Source of the DNA: Hordeum vulgare subsp. vulgare
Taxonomy: Eukaryota; Streptophyta; Magnoliopsida; Poales; Poaceae
DNA: 64,000 nt
Reading direction: 5' to 3'
Assembly: GCF_904849725.1 (NCBI RefSeq)
Contig: NC_058521.1
Span: 341,418,638 to 341,482,637 of the forward strand
Shown here: one piece after another, positions 21,817-32,497 of the stretch
How the letters are laid out: every line of letters begins with the position of its first letter
Numbering within the stretch: the stretch's first letter is position 1
Notes under the pieces: generated by a model
Databases searched by the model: none
The model's input: the letters and a program-made list of their open reading frames with translations, nothing else
What the model was told of the DNA's origin: nothing
Program-made: the position numbers and the translations under genes

Positions 21817-24404
21817 GTAAGTTTCTCTTCTCCTCTTTCATATTCTCCTTGCCTTAATTTCCCCAACAATGACATAATTAGCCCATTTAGCACCAAAAAG
21901 ACATAGTTAGCTTATTTAACTCCAAGAAGAGGAGAAGAGGAGAAATGAAAAAGAAAGAACAAAAAGAAGAAGAGAAAGAGAAGAGAAGGAGAAGGAGAAG
22001 AAGGAGGAGGAGAAGAAGGAGAAGGAGGAGGAGGAGGAGAAGGAGGAGGAGAAGGCCAAGGACCTTCTAGTCCTTCTCCTCCTCCTCCTTCTCCTCCTTC
22101 TGCTCCTTCTTCTTTATTTCTTCTTCTTCTCCTCCTCCTCCTCTTTCTTCTCCTCTTTCATATTCTCCTTGCCTTAATTTACCCAACAATGACATAATTA
22201 GCCCATTTAGCTCCAAAATGTCATAATAACCTCAAAATGGTATAAGAACCTTGGTTAGCTCTTTAATATTATATCCGTAGCTTGTTTTCCTCTAGAATGA
22301 CATAATTAGCCCATTTAGCTCCAAAAAGACGTAGTTAGCGAATTTAGCTCCAAGAATAGGAGAAGAGGAGAAATGAAAAGAATGAATAAAAAGAAGAAGA
22401 GGAAGAGAAGAGAAGGAGAAGGAGAAGAAGGAGGAGGAGAAGAAGGAGAAGGAGGAGGAGGGGGAGGAGAAGGAGGAGAAGGCCAAGGACCTTCTAGTCC
22501 TTCTCCTCCTTCTCCTCCTTCTTCTTTATTTCTTCTTCTTCTCCTCCTCCTCCTCCTCTTTATTCTCCTCTTTCATATTCTCTTTGCCTTAATTTCCCCA
22601 ACAATGACATAATTAGCCCATTTAGCTCGAAATTGCCATAATAACCTCAAAATGGCATCAGAACCTTGGTTAGCTCATTAATATTATATACTTAGCTTGT
22701 TTTCCTCTATAATGACATAATTAGCCTATTTAGCTCCAAAATGACATAGTTAGCTAATTTAGCTACAAGAAGAGGAGAAGAGGAGAATTGAAAAGGAAGA
22801 ACAAAAATAAGAAGAGAAAGAGAAGAGAAGGAGAAGGAGAAGAAGGAGGAGGAGAAGAAGGAGAAGGAGGAGGAGGGGAAGGAGGAGAAGGCCAAGGACC
22901 TTCTAGTCCTCCTCCTCCTCCTCCTTCTCCTCCTTCTTATTTATTTCTTCTTCTTCTCCTCCTCCTCCTATTTCTTCTCCTCTTTCAAATTCTCCTTGCC
23001 TTAATTTCCCCAACAATGACATAATTAGCCCATTTAGCTCCAAAATTCCATAATAACCTCAAAATGGCATAAGAACCTTGGTTAGCTCATTAATATTATA
23101 TACTTAGCTTGTTTTCCTCTAAAATGGGATAATGAGGCCATTTAGCTCCAAAAAGACATAGTTAGCTAATTTAGCTCCAAGAAGAGGAGAAGAGGAGAAG
23201 AAATAGGAAAACTGAAAAGAAAGAAGAAGAAGAAGAAGAGAAGAAGGAGAAGGAGGAGGAGGAGGAGGAGAAGGAGGAGAAGGCCAAGGACCTTCTAGTC
23301 CTTCTCCTCCTCCTCCTCCTCCTTCTCCTTCTTCTTTATTTCTTCTTCTTCTTCTCCTCCTCCTCTTTCTACTCCTCTTTCATATTCTCCTTGCCTTAAT
23401 TTCCCCAACAATGACATAATTAGCCAATTTAGCTCCAAATAGACATTATAAGCTCAAAATGGCATAAGAACCTTGGTTAGCTCATTAATATTATATACTT
23501 AGCTTGTTTTCCTCTATAATGACATAATTAGCCCATTTAGCTCCAAAAAGACATAGTTAGCTAATTTAGCTCCAAGAAGAGGAGAAGAGGAGAAATGAAA
23601 AGGAAGAACAAAAACAAGAAGAGAAAGATAAGCGAAGGAGAAGGAGAAGAAGGAGGAGAAGAAGAAGAAGAGAAGAAGGAGAAGGAGGAGAAGGACCCCT
23701 CCTTATTCTCCTTCTTCTTCCCTCCTTCTTCTCCTCTTCTTCTTCTTCAATTTAGCTTATTTTCCCCAACAGAGACATACTTAGCCAATTATCATCCAAA
23801 ATGACATAACTAGCTTAGTTAGGTAAAAACATCATAAGAACCTTGGTTAGCTCAATAAAATGACTAATTAAGCTCCTAAAATACATAACAAGCTGAAAAT
23901 GGCATAAGAACCTTGGTTAGCTCATTAATATTATATACTTAGCTTGTTTTCCTCTAGAATCACATAATTAGCCCATTTAGCTAGAAAAAGACATATTTAG
24001 CTAATTTAGCTCCAAGAAGAGGAGAAGAGGAGAAATGATAAGAAGGAAGAAGAAGAAGAAGAGAAGAATAAGAGAAGGAGAAGGAGAAGGAGAATAAGAA
24101 GAAGGAGGAGGAGAAGAAGAGAAGAAGAAGGAGAAGGATCAGAAGAAGGAGAAGGAGCCCTCCTTCTTCTCCTTCTTTTCTCTCCTCCTTCTTCTCCTCC
24201 TTCTTCTCCTTCTTCTTCTCTTCTTCTTTTTTCTTCTTCTCCTCCTCCTTCTCCTTCGCCTTCCCCTACTCCTCCTCCTCCTCCTTATTGTTTTTGTTCT
24301 CCTTGTTCTCTTCTTGCTTCTTCTCTTTCTTCTTCAATTTAGCTTATTTCTCATATATATGTTGTTCTTCTTCTTCTTCTGACTTTCTTATTCCCATTTT
24401 GCAG
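21817..24404 (+). other. Possible 3'-UTR intron of second CACTA gene holding the hairpin array
   Basis: GTAAGTTTCTC follows the gene's stop by 11 bases, and TTCCCATTTTGCAG ends at 24404. The whole hairpin array is between them. This is an inference from splice motifs only. Confidence 0.35.
21830..24340 (+). repeat. CACTA tandem array of ~400-bp units with purine/pyrimidine hairpins
   Basis: The spacer word CAACAATGACATAATTAG occurs at about 21864, 22184, 22599, 23011 and 23406, and a degenerate copy near 23770. Each unit has a polypurine block (GAA/GGA) followed by a polypyrimidine block (CTT/CTC). Four units meet at the shared centre GGCCAAGGACCTTCTAGTCC (about 22054, 22481, 22890 and 23282), so they are near-perfect inverted repeats. 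Small ORFs in the blocks are composition artefacts. The array sits between GT (21817) and AG (24404) splice-like signals and may lie in a 3'-UTR intron. Confidence 0.85.
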
Positions 24405-24725
24405 ATTGGATGTACTACATGCATGGAAGCTGGCATGGGAGTGCTTTAGTTCCCGTTTTTATTTGAGTTGATGAACAATGTGGAACTAAATGTATATGTA
24501 TATATGGATGAAAAATATATGTGCAACTATATGTATGTATATATGGATGAAACTTTGTATGTGTTGGTTCTTTTGATATATGGGATGTACGTTGATGAAC
24601 AAATGGCATTGATGAGCTTTATATGTATATCATATATGTGTTGTGACCTATTTATCATATATGTGCTATGAATTATATACATATGTGCTGTGAAGTAGAA
24701 AAAATAAACAAAAATGTGACAATAT
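24405..24725 (+). other. Non-repetitive segment after the array, possible last exon/3' UTR
   Basis: It begins ATTGGATGTACTACATGC after a good splice acceptor. It is AT-rich and has several TATATG runs and no long ORF. It may be the untranslated end of the second CACTA transcript. AATAAA-like signals are weak (AAAATAAAC near 24700). Confidence 0.35.
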
Positions 24726-25331
24726 AGGCTCATTATCGTCTGCCAGCTGATGGCAAAGGCCTTTGCCATCAGCTGACCGACGGCAAAGATGCCACGTGGC
24801 GCCCAGCTGTGCAACCTGGGTAGTAGCAGCTGGCCATATAGTATCTTTGTCGTCTGCTTCCAGGGGGGCAGACGGCAAAGAAGAGGGCAAAGAGCAGGGG
24901 GGAGGAGGAGGTGGAGGCTGACGGCAAAGAAGAGGGGGAGGCAGACGACACAGAAGAGGGGGGAGGCAGACGGCAAAGAAGAGGGGGGAGGCAGACGGCA
25001 CCGAGGAGGGGGAGGAGGAGAGGTAGGCAGACTGCAAAGAAGAGGGGGGAGGCAGAAGGCAAAGCCTCCGTTAGCCCCTAACGGAGGCAACGCCTGTCGG
25101 CTGCCGTCTCGACCACTTTGCCGACTGCTCTTATGAAAAGCTGACGGCAAAGCTCTTTGCCGTCTGCTTCGGTGAGGCAGACGACAAAGTACCTACAATG
25201 CCGTCGTAGGCTGACACAGAAATTTTGCCGACCGTGAGTTTATTTCCCGTCTGTAATATACTCTTTGCCGTCCATGATATACTCTTTGCCGTCTGTGATG
25301 GCAGACGACAAAGAAGCTAATTCCTGTAGTG
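24726..25331 (+). repeat. CACTA 3' subterminal repeats and terminal inverted repeat
   Basis: More than ten copies or variants of GACGGCAAAG / CTTTGCCGTC in both orientations fill this block. Examples are near 24783, 24873, 24920, 24970, 25141, 25157, 25263 and 25287. In CACTA elements such motifs are the binding sites of the element's DNA-binding protein. The extreme end is TTCCTGTAGTG at 25321-25331. The expected 3-base duplication would start with TGT at 25332, but the left copy is absent. Confidence 0.85.
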
Positions 25332-26133
25332 TGTCCTTCAAGCTGCCATCCCTGATCCCTTAGCCATTCTATCTCTGCGATGATCTGGGCCTATTGGCTC
25401 TCCATCCTGGTGTCCTCGATTTCGATCTCGCGCTGGATCTTGGCAATCTCCATTCTCAGCTTCGCCAATTCAGCGTTGACCTCCTCCTGGTTCTCCGCGG
25501 TCACGGCAATCCCCGTGAGTTTAGACAACTCTGCCACTAGATCTCCCATGGCTTGAGCTGGAGTTTTCCCTGACTCACTCGCTTCTTTGTTGCCCACGGC
25601 GGTCGGCTGAGCTGCCACCGCCCCTTCCATGTAGATGGCGACCTGGCGATGGGGTTCTTGGAAATCCTCGGAAATCGCCGCCTCGGGCACCCCCAAGCCG
25701 CCCTTCGTGGAGAGGGTAGATTGAATTAGTGTCACCGATGGACGACTCGTCGTCCGAGTTGACAGGGGTGTTCTCCTGGATCACCGATTCATCCGGCAGG
25801 TCAATCCCATATGTAAAACCAACGAAGGTGTGGCGTGTCCACACCTGACGTTTCGCGGGTTGGCGAACTGGGCCGGCTCGACGATGTCGGTGAAGGTGTC
25901 CGGCTCAGGTACAGGAACCCCAAACTTACCAATGAAGACATGGATCTTGCCGAAGGGGACCCTGTACCCAAATTCGATTGAATCGGTGTCAGGCCCCCAC
26001 TGGGAGTCGTCGATGTAGTATTTCCCATGGCGGCTCTTAGTCATGAGGCCGACCGCGTAGCTTCCAAACCCTGGAAGGGCTCCCTTTGAGAAGTCAAATC
26101 CATCGTGCGCATGTCCCATGGTGGGCGCCAACT
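25332..26133 (-). pseudogene. Tat-like Ty3/gypsy gag N-terminal region, frameshifted (minus strand)
   Basis: Reading leftwards from the PBS, an ORF starts at ATG 26131 (MAPTMGHAHDGFDF...), right beside the primer binding site. It runs to 25781, overlaps another frame (25844-25575), and then a third (25735-25391) that is Glu/Lys-rich with a likely coiled coil (QEEVNAELAKLRMEIAKIQ). The frames need at least two shifts to join. There is no protease, RT or integrase: the element is cut at 25332 by the CACTA end. The arrangement LTR, PBS TTGGCGCCCAC, then an ORF resembles Tat-type gypsy elements. This clade call is moderate. Confidence 0.6.
26121..26131 (-). other. Primer binding site of the Tat-like element
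   Basis: On the minus strand it reads TTGGCGCCCAC, directly after the LTR end. It resembles the TGGCGCC-type PBS used by several plant gypsy elements. Confidence 0.65.
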
Positions 26134-26680
26134 ATCGTGGTTTTGTCACGGCAGATGTCCTGGTGAAAGTACTTCGAGATGGAGCCATCGCACCTTGGTG
26201 GCGACTCAAAGGGGTCAAGCGGAAGAGAGACTCGGGTTTACACAGGTTCGGCCCCTATGATGGAGGTAAAAGCCTACGTCCTGCTTTGTGTATAGTGATG
26301 GTGGAATTGATTACAAGGGTGCGTAACTCGCCTGACCTAGCTCTCAATGGATTGTAACTTAATATTTCTATCCTAGAGACTCGCCTTTATATACAGGTCG
26401 AGCCTCTAGGTTTACAAGAGTCCAGGTCACATCATAAGTCATGACCTAACATATGTCTAAACCATCGTGTCTCCCAAGCAAGGAAACTACCTCGCGAGTC
26501 TTCCTCTTCGTGGGCCTTGAGTCGCCATCCGGGCTCTTAGGATCATTCGGCCCTTTGCTGGAGATCATTCCACACCCTCTGGGTCCTGGGCAAAAGCCCA
26601 TCTTGACCGTGATTGACGAGTCGCCAAGAACCTGACCCGGCCTAATATGGCGGGTCATACAACCGGTAATATCCCCAACA
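26134..26680 (-). repeat. 5' LTR of the Tat-like element (about 0.55 kb)
   Basis: On the minus strand it starts TGTTGGGGATATTACCGG (right end at 26680) and ends close to CCACGATA next to the PBS. A TATA-like box on the minus strand (TGTATATAAAGG) lies at about 26384-26395. The left boundary is uncertain by several bases. Confidence 0.65.
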
Positions 26681-26765
26681 AAGCCATTGTATTTTAGTCG
26701 AGCCAAGCATATTTCTAGAATCCAATTCACCCTCAGATGAAGCCCAGTAAAGCACTCGAAGATGT

Positions 26766-26945
26766 ATCGTCAAGCACTTCAAGGACAAATGGAGCAATCA
26801 TGTTGAAGAACGTGGAACATGGGAATATGACTGCCTCAAACCCGAGTTTCTGTATATCTCGAAAAACTTGCCAAGGAAAATCGGGGATGAGATTATTGTA
26901 AGGGGGTATGTATGTCACACCCTATGTTTTGCCTCTCCTCACTAA
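26766..26945 (+). pseudogene. Chromovirus pol C-terminal (chromodomain) remnant
   Basis: Frame 26766-26945 reads IVKHFKDKWSNHVEERGTWE, the end of a chromodomain like the one at about 5155-5310, and closes with TAA at 26943-26945. It lies just before a polypurine tract and an LTR start, as expected for the 3' end of pol. Everything upstream was displaced by the Tat-like element at 26680. Confidence 0.75.
26901..26912 (+). other. Polypurine tract of second chromovirus
   Basis: AGGGGGTATGTA is a G-rich stretch ending at the LTR start TGTCACACCC. It matches the layout at 5333-5350. Confidence 0.55.
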
Positions 26946-28550
26946 GTCGATACAACTCAAAAATTATGGCCAACAGAAACTTTTTCTGTGTGATGTGATG
27001 GTTGAACTCATTGCTATTTGCTCTCTTGTTTGATTGTACTTTAAATAGAAAAGTTCTCCTTTTCTCAAGACTCATCTTCTTACTCCAAATCTTTCCCCAA
27101 TGACCATACCATGTGTATAGGACTTAAAACTATTTTTATAAAAATTTAGTTCGACCAAAAAGCATTTATTTAATTTAAGCTTTCAAAAAAACCTGAATTA
27201 TGGTTTGTACTAGAAGTCCTCAAATTAGGGAAGATGTTTTGCCCCAAATTTTTAATTTTTATCCTATTATCAATAAGACTTCCCAAAACCACAAAACATT
27301 ATTTTAAGAGTAATTTTCCTATTTTAATACTTTTTAAGGCTAGAAATGGTCTCTTATGAGGAAAAATTATTTTTATGCTTCAAAAAAACTTTGAGAAAAT
27401 TGAGGGAAACTCAATGAACATATATTTTCCATATATAAGAGTTTCAACACATGGTCATGTTCAAAATATTGGCAAAAAACCTCAAAATCTTTTCTGCCTA
27501 TTTCAAGTATTTGCAATATTTCTACAAGAAACAATCTCAAATAATTGCAGGAAAATTCTAGAAAATCACACGTGATATATGAGATGATCTTGCCAAGTTT
27601 CTTCTCAATCCTGATTGTGTTGTTACACAAAAATATTCCAAACCCTCTTTGTCCAGATCAAAATTTGAGCAGCTTTACATTGCCAAGTGTCTTCAATTAT
27701 TCTCAAACTTTGTTGACATGTTCTAATCCTCTAATAATGCATCCACACCAAGGTGCATCAAGGAGAACATATCCACTAGTCCAAAACCTCTCAAACCCTT
27801 CTGTGCTGATTTCTAGAATTATATATTTTTGCGTTACAAAGTTCATCCAATTAACCCCAATCTTTTTGGGCATGCTCTAATTCCCAAATGATGCCACCAC
27901 AACAAGTGGTGCATTATGGAGAATAGAATTGCATAAATGGATCTAAGCAGAACTATTTCTGCACATTTCTAGGGTTCATCATGTTTGCATTAGCAACTTC
28001 CATCATATAATCCCAAAATTGGTGATCAACCTCATTTCTACCTATCATTCACTCCTATTAAGTTTCATAGTAAGGAGAGCAATTTAGATAGCTCAAACTT
28101 GCATCAAACACCTTTTTATAATTCCTCTAAGTCACCATTTTCATCACTTTTACTATTTCCCTTACTCCCACATTCTTACCACAGTCTCCACTTGGCCTCT
28201 TCCACCTCTATTAAGAAACACCGAATCCGGATCAATTATTGGGGTGGGTAAAACCTCCATTTACCTCTCTGATTCACCCGGGCAGATCTCCTCTCTCCCC
28301 TCATCTCATTTATACCCTTCCCTTACACCCTAAGATACCCCTAGAGCTTCTGCAGAAAGTCCTAGAAGCTAGTGGACAGGCTTGGCCACATGCATGATAC
28401 TACTGGTGTGCCCTGGCTTGCAGAACTTGCACTGTGGAGCGTGCTAGAGTGCCAATCCGCGCTATAGCCACCCCCAATACGTCGTCCCGAAGGCCTAGGG
28501 CCTCCCCCTGGTGTCCCTCGAGATGCCCTTGCCCTCTATGACACGACAAC
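26913..28550 (+). repeat. Chromovirus 3' LTR (copy Z), left part
   Basis: It starts TGTCACACCCTATG, like the LTR at 5350 (TGTCACATCCC). It contains no credible gene; ORFs up to 111 codons are AT-rich chance frames. It continues after the solo LTR at 30135. Confidence 0.7.
28546..28550. other. Target site duplication ACAAC, left copy
   Basis: ACAAC stands directly before the solo LTR and again at 30130-30134 directly after it. Confidence 0.85.
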
Positions 28551-30129
28551 TGATATGTATCCAACGTATCAATAATTTATGAATTATTAATGCCGTATTC
28601 ACCTATGTTTACAATACTCTGATATGGTTTTGATGCACTTTGCATGATATATTCAGAACTAACCCGGACTGACGTGGTTTTCAGCAAAACTACCGTGGTG
28701 TTTTTTTGTGTGCATAAATCAAAGTTCTCCAAATGCAACGAAACTTTTTGACGATTTTTTGGGACTAAAAGAGGCACTAGAAACTTCGTTGGAGGCTCAG
28801 AAGAGCCACGAGGTAGGCACAACCCACCAGGGTGCGCTAGAGGCCCCAGGCAAGCCCTGGTATCTTGTGCTCTCCTCATGGCCCATGTTCGCATGAAACT
28901 GACACCCAAAAGTCCTATAAATACATAAACCTCCAGAAATAACCCTAGACATGAATTTCTGCCGCCGCAGGCCTCCGTAGCCACAAAACCCAACCGGGAG
29001 CCCATTCCGGCACCCTACCGGAGGGGAAATCATCTCCGGTGGCCATCTTCATCATCCCTACGGCCACCGTGATGAGGAGGGAGTAGTCCACCCTAGGGAC
29101 TACTCCACCAGTAGCTATGTGTTTAATCTCTCTCTGTTGTGTTCTTCAGATGTCATGATCTTGATATATCATGGGCCTTGTTAATATAGTTGGATCATAT
29201 GGTGTTTTCCCATGGTATAGTTGTGACGAATTGAATCTTTCACTTTAAGATCTCGTTATGTTGGATTGAATATTAAGGTTTGAGAGAACATAATATATAT
29301 CTTGCAAGCGGATACACGTAGTGATATTGGGTTATTCAAGTGACTCGATAGATATATGTTGTGGCGTTAACTCATGGATTCCCAAGGTGACAATGGGGTA
29401 ATCTAGGCATAGGGGTTGACTGCACATTTCCATACTATCTTCTCCGCTAGAAATCCTTGTGTGCTCCTTGAAGTTCTTTGTGTTTGATTGAGTAATATGA
29501 ATCTAAACTCGTTTTGGTGTTATTTTAGTACAAACTCTTGATAGATCGATCGGAAAGGATAACTTGTTATCTTAGTACGAACTCTTGGAAAGATTGATTG
29601 GAAAGAATAGATTTGTGGTGGTTTCGTATCCGGCAAACAATTTCTTCTTATGTTCTCCGCTAGATAGGAACTTTGGAGTGATTCTTCATCATAGTTTGAG
29701 GGAATGTTATATGATCTAACTAAGTTAGCATTGTTGAGAGATTGCCCTAGCGAAAGTACGGACCCTAGGCCTCATTTTCAAGCATTGCAGTACCATTTAT
29801 GCTCACTTTTGCCACTTGCTACCTTTCTATTTTTGTATTTTCAGATTAAAAAACTATATCTACTATCCTTACTACACTTGTATCAACATCGCTTCGCCAA
29901 ACTAGTGCATATATACAATTTACCATTGTATTTGGTGTGTTGGGGACACAACAATCCTTTTATAATTTGGTTGGAGGGTTGTTCGAGAGAGAGCATCTTC
30001 ACACTACGCGCCCCACGGATTGATAAACATTAGTTCATCCACTGGACAGAAATTTGCTATTGTCCTACAAATCTCTACGCTTGGAGGCCCAACACGAATC
30101 TAGAAGAACAAGTTGTGTAGTACACATCA
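28551..30129 (+). mobile_element. Solo LTR (1,579 bp) of a gypsy-like retrotransposon
   Basis: It starts TGATATGTATCCAACG and ends GTGTAGTACACATCA, and is flanked by identical ACAAC duplications. No internal region or second LTR is present, so it probably arose by recombination between the two LTRs of a full element. A TATA box (CCTATAAATAC) lies near 28915. The ends resemble a widespread Triticeae LTR type whose family name I do not assign. Confidence 0.85.
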
Positions 30130-30134
30130 ACAAC
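30130..30134. other. Target site duplication ACAAC, right copy
   Basis: It is identical to 28546-28550. Confidence 0.85.
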
Positions 30135-31951
30135 CTATTGCCCTCCACCTCTCTCTCTCTCCCTCTGTTGGCCTCCTCTCGCACGCACGCTTGCTTCTCG
30201 AGAGCGCCAATTGGTGAACCCGCACATGCGAGCCCCAAGCGCACCATCGTGGCCTCTGGCAACGTCCGAACCATGGCCCTGGACATGGCATACATTACTT
30301 CGCGTTAGGGCTACTTAGGGCCTTCCCTAGCCCCCCCCCCCTCTCGGCTCCCTTCGCCTCTCCTCACTCCTGTGAACCTCCCGGACCCCCAATTACTCTT
30401 CTCATGCACTTCGCATGTTTCCATGGTCGAAGCCCCGCCGGTGGATTTTGCTCAAATTCTAGCACACTGGCCTATCCGGCCCCTCTGAACCTCACCGAAG
30501 CAACCAAGTGTCACCACCGGATCCCCCATGTTTCTTCTCCCCTTTCCCGTAATCAAAACACACATTCCACATCCGTCGTTGCCTGTACCCACCGCGGCTG
30601 AAACTTTGCTCCCGTCTAGGGCTCTCCGAAGAAAGTGGGACTCCCAGGCTGATGTGGGGATCCCTCCCCAGTAATCTGGTGGCCGGAGCATCGCCGGAGG
30701 TGGCATGTGCGAGCGGATCAGCCCCGTCACGTGCTCGATAATGCCCCTCACTCCTTCATGCTCGAGGAAGATGTGGGGGAGGAACCCGATAGGCGGGCTC
30801 CGCTTGTTAGTGACGAGCCGACACGACCCCTTTTTTAAGTGGAAATGGCTTCAGGTCGAAGATGTCTCCACAGATGGAAGCATACTCCACGGAGTACATG
30901 TTCAACGTGACCCCCGCGCATGCATAGCCAAGCCACTTGGCTGACCCAGTGGCTATCTCACGTCGAGGGGCGTCATTTTGGTCCACTCGGTGAGACTCCT
31001 TGCCATTTTTATTTTATGAGGGAGATGAAATAATTAACAATAAATTCTAGGGAACTCCAAACTTGATGATTCAGATTTCTATAGTCTCCTAAAATTTCCA
31101 TCAAATTAATTGGTCCAACTCCCATAATTTTGTTCGACAAGTTTTTGCCATGTTCAAATTTGAACTATCGGGAACCACTTTGCAAAATCCCTAGAACATC
31201 CAAATCAACTCCAAATATATTGATTCAAATTTCCAAAGGATCTAAAAATCTTGTCCTATTTATCAAGGCATGGTTAACATTTTCCCAATGCCATGTTTCT
31301 GTTGGATTAAGTAAAAGGTCCACACTTCCATTTATGTCATCTTAGTAAATTCAAAAGAAATTCATCACAACTCCAAATCCAGTGAAACCACTTCCTAAAT
31401 TCTTCTAAAATCATGCACTATTAATAAGTGCCTCCACTCATTATTTGAAAATTCTTTCCGTAGACTTCTTGTGGGGTCATTAATGCCTCCATTTCCACCA
31501 TTCAAAAATCTCTGTTGATGCAAATCCAAAAGAGAAACTTTAGGTATTTTTCTTGTGACCAGAGGTGTCGAAGAAAAGAATAAAACTCCTATTTTAGAAG
31601 ACTTCTATTTCTCTATTTGTTGTGTTGCTTATTGTGGGTGTTTCCGATGCTAGTTGATGAAGTAGACGAATTACTTAGAGTTGGACTAGAAGCTTGAGAA
31701 GACCTCTAATACTTTGCTGAACTAGGAAAGCAGCCCTTTGACCATGGCTATGAAACCATTTTATGCATGACATATGGCACTTTGTTTGATTACATTTGAA
31801 TCATAATTAATCAGTGACGACCTTGATGGGTTGCCTGTGTTTTTTTCCTCGTTAATACTTGCACTGAGCATGACCCTGCCTTCCTAGGAGGGTTGTGTGG
31901 GTGGGAAGTAGGTAGGATGCTAAGTAGTTGCTACACAAGTGGGGTGGGAAA
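30135..31951 (+). repeat. Chromovirus 3' LTR (copy Z), right part
   Basis: This continues the LTR from 28550. 30135-30960 is GC-rich; the rest is AT-rich. The stretch near 31860-31945 (TGAGCATGACCCTGCCTTCC, GTTGCTACACA) matches the reverse complement of 48110-48180. So copy Z and the later minus-strand LTRs are the same family in opposite orientation. It is cut at about 31951 by the next LTR end. Confidence 0.65.
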
Positions 31952-32497
31952 TATGGAGACCCCGACTCATAAGTCGTGATCATTGAATGCACATGTACAG
32001 TGATCCCAGAGATCAATGATCACTAAACACACAAAAGCTGAATAACAATAGTCTTACTTCCATACATAGCATCTGATACAAATAAATACCTTTAAAGTCA
32101 AGTCATACATAGATAGGGCGTCGAAGGCTACCACACCAAACATAGCTAGCAGCGGAAATATTTATCATACTCCTGTTCTTCATCATACTCATGTTCTTGC
32201 AGGCCTAGCCAATTAAATAACCAGTGGAAAGCCAATGAGTACTTTGAATGTACTCGCAAGCAACCCATGTTTGCAAAAAGGTAATAACAAGGCATGATAC
32301 AACACTAATAGGTAAGTTGCAGATAGCTAATTTTAAGTGCAATGACATGATCAATAACTTATGAAGGAAAGCACCATGAGGCAACAAATATCCATATGAA
32401 CGAATTATTGATATCAATATAGAAAGGGGTAGGACATCTCATGTTTCATCATCATGTCAAGTCATTCGACATAGCACAAATATCCTCTTTCTCACAC
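31952..32497 (-). repeat. Minus-strand chromovirus LTR end (copy A), truncated
   Basis: On the plus strand it begins TATGGAGACCCCGACTC, the inverted end of an LTR that finishes in GGGGTCCC. It aligns with copy B for about 540 bases and stops at CTTTCTCACACTA, equivalent to about 33143 in copy B. Copy B begins at that point, so B probably inserted into A. Confidence 0.6.

Larger units (their letters stand above)
14625..25331 (+). mobile_element. CACTA (En/Spm-type) transposon, 5' end missing
   Basis: The right terminus reads TTCCTGTAGTG, the inverted form of CACTACAGGAA, and is preceded by many copies of CTTTGCCGTC / GACGGCAAAG. This is the known subterminal motif of a large Triticeae CACTA group. 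Inside are a TNP2-type transposase and a second transposase-like gene. No CACTA terminus was found on the left. The CRM-like element fades at about 14620, and the left flank (CRM-like, +) is a different element from the right flank (Tat-like, -). The left boundary is approximate and is probably a deletion or rearrangement point, not an insertion end. Confidence 0.85.

Noticed and set aside
22292..24030. Repeated 60-80 codon ORFs (Met-Lys-Arg-Lys...)
   Set aside because: They are repeat-encoded in the hairpin array; similarity among them reflects the tandem units.
21830..24340. CRISPR-like array
   Set aside because: Regular repeats were considered, but units are about 400 bases, eukaryotic in context and inside a CACTA element.
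24527..25150. 207-codon minus-strand ORF, Pro/Leu/Ser-rich
   Set aside because: It overlaps the CACTA subterminal repeats, and its sequence is built from the repeated GGCAGACGGC-type motif.
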